From Ruegeria sp. A3M17 (GTDB lineage: Bacteria; Pseudomonadota; Alphaproteobacteria; Rhodobacterales; Rhodobacteraceae): a stretch of 64,000 nucleotides of DNA. Within the stretch, counting starts at the first letter, position 1; every line of letters starts with the position of its first letter. A program made the position numbers and the translations under genes. Where the stretch lies: the NCBI RefSeq assembly GCF_003318255.1, contig NZ_QOCF01000007.1, forward strand, positions 229,610 through 293,609, written 5' to 3'. The notes under the pieces were generated by a model. That model did no database searches. It was not told the origin of the DNA and saw only the letters and a list, made by a program, of their open reading frames with translations. This document shows, in pieces, positions 62,262 through 64,000 of the stretch.

Positions 62262-63709
62262 CAATTCCTCCAGAACTGGACAGTGAAGAGTGCGTAAACA
62301 GCCAAAAGCTCAAGTCGTCCCACCAGCATACCGATTGACAGCAGCCATTTCGCGGTGTCGCTGAGCCCTGCAAAGTTGCCAGCCGGTCCGATCTGGTCCC
62401 CCAGTCCCGGCCCTACATTGGCCAGCGCTGTGGCTGCCCCGGAGACGGCAGTTATGAAATCCAATCCCGTCAGTGCCAGCGCCCAGGCCAGCACGCCCAA
62501 CGAAAGCACAAAAAACATAAAGAAGCTCATTACCGAGGTCAGGACGTCCGGACCAATCGAACGGCCATCATATTGCGGCTTAAAAACACCATGAGGTGAG
62601 CGGATGCGGCGGATCTGGGTCTTGATCGAAGCAAACAGCAATTGATACCGGAAGATCTTGATGGAACAGGCGGTTGAACCCGCGCAGCCGCCAATCAGAC
62701 CGATCAGGAAGAACATCATGATCGGGAAACTGCCCCAGCCCATGTAATCGACGCTGGCATACCCGGTACCCGAAATGATCGAGGTGATGTTGAACAGGGA
62801 TTCTCGAACAGCTTGTTCCCAGTGATGCGGGAACACCGATGTCAGAAAGACTGCCATAATGACCACCAGCACCAGAATGGTCGCCAGAAAGGTCCGTATC
62901 TGGCTGTCGCGGAAAATGGACCTCGTATTGCCATTGGCGAACTGGACGTAGCGCACGAAAGGCAGTGCAGCGAGGATCATGAAGACAGCGGCCGCATATT
63001 CTGCAGGGCCGGAAAACGTGCCAAAGGACGCGTCATAATTTGAAAACCCGCCCGTTGAGATCGTCGTCAGCGCGTGCACCACGGCATCAAAAAAGTCCAT
63101 CCCTAGACCAGCATAGACCAGCGCGCAAACAATCGTCAGAAAGACATAGATCAGGGAAATCTGGCCCGCGATCTCTTGCGCACGCGGCAGAATTTTCCCC
63201 ATGGTTTCAAATCCTTCCGAGCGGAAGATCTGCATACCCCCGACGCGAAGTTCGGGCAGGAACACCATGGCCACGACGATAATGCCGATGCCGCCCAGCC
63301 ATTGCAGCAGCCCACGCCACAGCAACAAACCCTGCGGCAGGTTATCGAGGCCGGAAATCACGGTCGAGCCCGTCGTCGTTAGGCCCGACATCGCCTCGAA
63401 ATACGCATCGACAAAGCGCAGTTCGGTCTCGCCGAACAGAAACGGGATGGCGCCAAAAAACGGCAGTGCGACCCAGACCCCTGTGGTCAGCAAAAAGGTC
63501 TGACGGATCGTCAGACCTTCGCCCACCCCGTTCGAGCAGCTCATCGCCAGAATGACGCCGGTCAGAATTGTGATGACGCCGCTTTCTAAAAAAACGTGCC
63601 ATTCGCCCCGGCCTTCGATGAAGTCCGCAAGCATAGGCAGCAGCATGGTCGCCCCAAGAATGGCGACCAATAGGCCAATCACATATCCAACCGGGCGCAT
63701 ATCCGTCAT
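62261..63709 (-). CDS. trkH: TrkH-type potassium uptake protein
   Basis: A 482-residue channel-like subunit. It has four M1-P-M2 repeats; the selectivity filters are visible as ATTTGSTVIS-type AMSGLTTTGST, TTISTGGFSNYD, ISGTGYASVDY and ALANVGPGLGD. It imports K+ with the NAD-binding regulator TrkA, which is not in view. The frame is intact with about ten hydrophobic segments. Its stop overlaps the decarboxylase start by one base, an unusual partner for a potassium system. The next gene on the same strand ends 51 bp upstream. Confidence 0.93.
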   Translation of the reverse strand: MTDMRPVGYVIGLLVAILGATMLLPMLADFIEGRGEWHVFLESGVITILTGVILAMSCSNGVGEGLTIRQTFLLTTGVWVALPFFGAIPFLFGETELRFVDAYFEAMSGLTTTGSTVISGLDNLPQGLLLWRGLLQWLGGIGIIVVAMVFLPELRVGGMQIFRSEGFETMGKILPRAQEIAGQISLIYVFLTIVCALVYAGLGMDFFDAVVHALTTISTGGFSNYDASFGTFSGPAEYAAAVFMILAALPFVRYVQFANGNTRSIFRDSQIRTFLATILVLVVIMAVFLTSVFPHHWEQAVRESLFNITSIISGTGYASVDYMGWGSFPIMMFFLIGLIGGCAGSTACSIKIFRYQLLFASIKTQIRRIRSPHGVFKPQYDGRSIGPDVLTSVMSFFMFFVLSLGVLAWALALTGLDFITAVSGAATALANVGPGLGDQIGPAGNFAGLSDTAKWLLSIGMLVGRLELLAVYALFTVQFWRN

Positions 63710-63760
63710 GAGGCGCAGCGTTGGCGCGCCTGCACGACTGTGTCAAGCCGGTGTCGGGTT

Positions 63761-64000
63761 TTACCCGTCCGTTTTGCGTGCCGTTGTTGGCATCGCGGGC
63801 GGATTAGACGGCGCACGCGGGCGACGCGCCGGAGCTGTCTGTGCCACCTCGGGCTTTGCAGCATCGGCTTTTGCAGGCGCAGGCTGCGCCGCGACCGGCT
63901 TGGCCGGTGCAGGTTGAGCTGCGGCTGGCTTGGGTGCGGTTGGTTTGGCCGGGGTCTTTGGCGCTGTGGTGTTCGCTGCCACAGGTTTCGGCTTGGCAAC
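63761..64000 (-). CDS. Ala/Pro/Lys-rich C-terminus of a gene leaving the window
   Basis: The frame is open to the window edge, so only the last ~79 codons are here. The segment is low-complexity: PAPAKP, PAAAQP and PKTPAKP repeats, then a basic end (PARRPRAPSNPPAMPTTARKTDG). Such Ala/Pro/Lys tails occur in many unrelated proteins (for example, TonB-, FtsK- or Rne-like linkers), so the identity cannot be told. It lies 51 bp upstream of trkH on the same strand. No internal start codon is convincing. Confidence 0.55.
   Translation of the reverse strand, partial: VAKPKPVAANTTAPKTPAKPTAPKPAAAQPAPAKPVAAQPAPAKADAAKPEVAQTAPARRPRAPSNPPAMPTTARKTDG

Overview
The window looks like a chromosome segment of a Roseobacter-group alphaproteobacterium (Rhodobacteraceae). 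Support comes from neighbourhoods and families typical of that group: rpoH next to an RluD-type synthase and a DUF6476 protein, a lone ctaD, glyQ/glyS with ppdK and a DUF6446 protein, GTG starts in GTGA overlaps, and an FNR-type and a CtrA-type site. This is inference from gene content; no 16S rRNA is present.

Layout. 1-9000: the tail of an RTX protein, rpoH, an RluD-type synthase, DUF6476, then a five-gene minus-strand operon (two GT2-like transferases, an alpha/beta hydrolase, a HIRRGD/TPR protein, a sulfotransferase) that probably decorates a surface glycan. 9029-24718: an integrated genomic island. Its ends are a 16-bp direct repeat equal to the 3' end of an intact tRNA-Leu(GAG), and a tyrosine integrase lies beside the tRNA. 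The cargo is a serine recombinase, small secreted proteins, a VanX-like dipeptidase, a LysR-DUF1254 cluster, a ParB-like protein, a small basic protein, an RNase HI and a stand-alone reverse transcriptase with a YSDD active site. The 480-bp interval ahead of the reverse transcriptase has several potential hairpins and unusually long stop-free frames. That arrangement resembles retron/DRT-type antiphage loci and is the best candidate for an undescribed system here.

24933-50270: core genes. These include a FrnE-type oxidoreductase, lipB, a CDF metal exporter with a divergent MerR regulator and a textbook 19-bp-spacer operator, a HIT protein, ctaD behind an FNR box, bestrophin, carA, a MshEN-glycosyltransferase fusion (CtrA box plus a ribosome-site-masking hairpin), a GntR regulator, a HAD nucleotidase, a UbiH-like monooxygenase, a class V aminotransferase with a HutC-like regulator, two overlapping Lrp genes facing ilvC, an EamA transporter, glmM, folP, folB, a multicopper oxidase and a SleB-type hydrolase.

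50457-64000: ppdK, glyS, gltS, DUF6446, marC, glyQ, a secreted HtrA-like protein that has lost all three catalytic residues, a ThDP-dependent decarboxylase coupled to trkH, and the Ala/Pro/Lys-rich end of a gene that runs out of the window.

The core regions are GC-rich with tight gene spacing. The island is visibly more AT-rich, has long intergenic gaps, and carries dispersed repeats. All functions are read from sequence motifs by eye; no database search was run.
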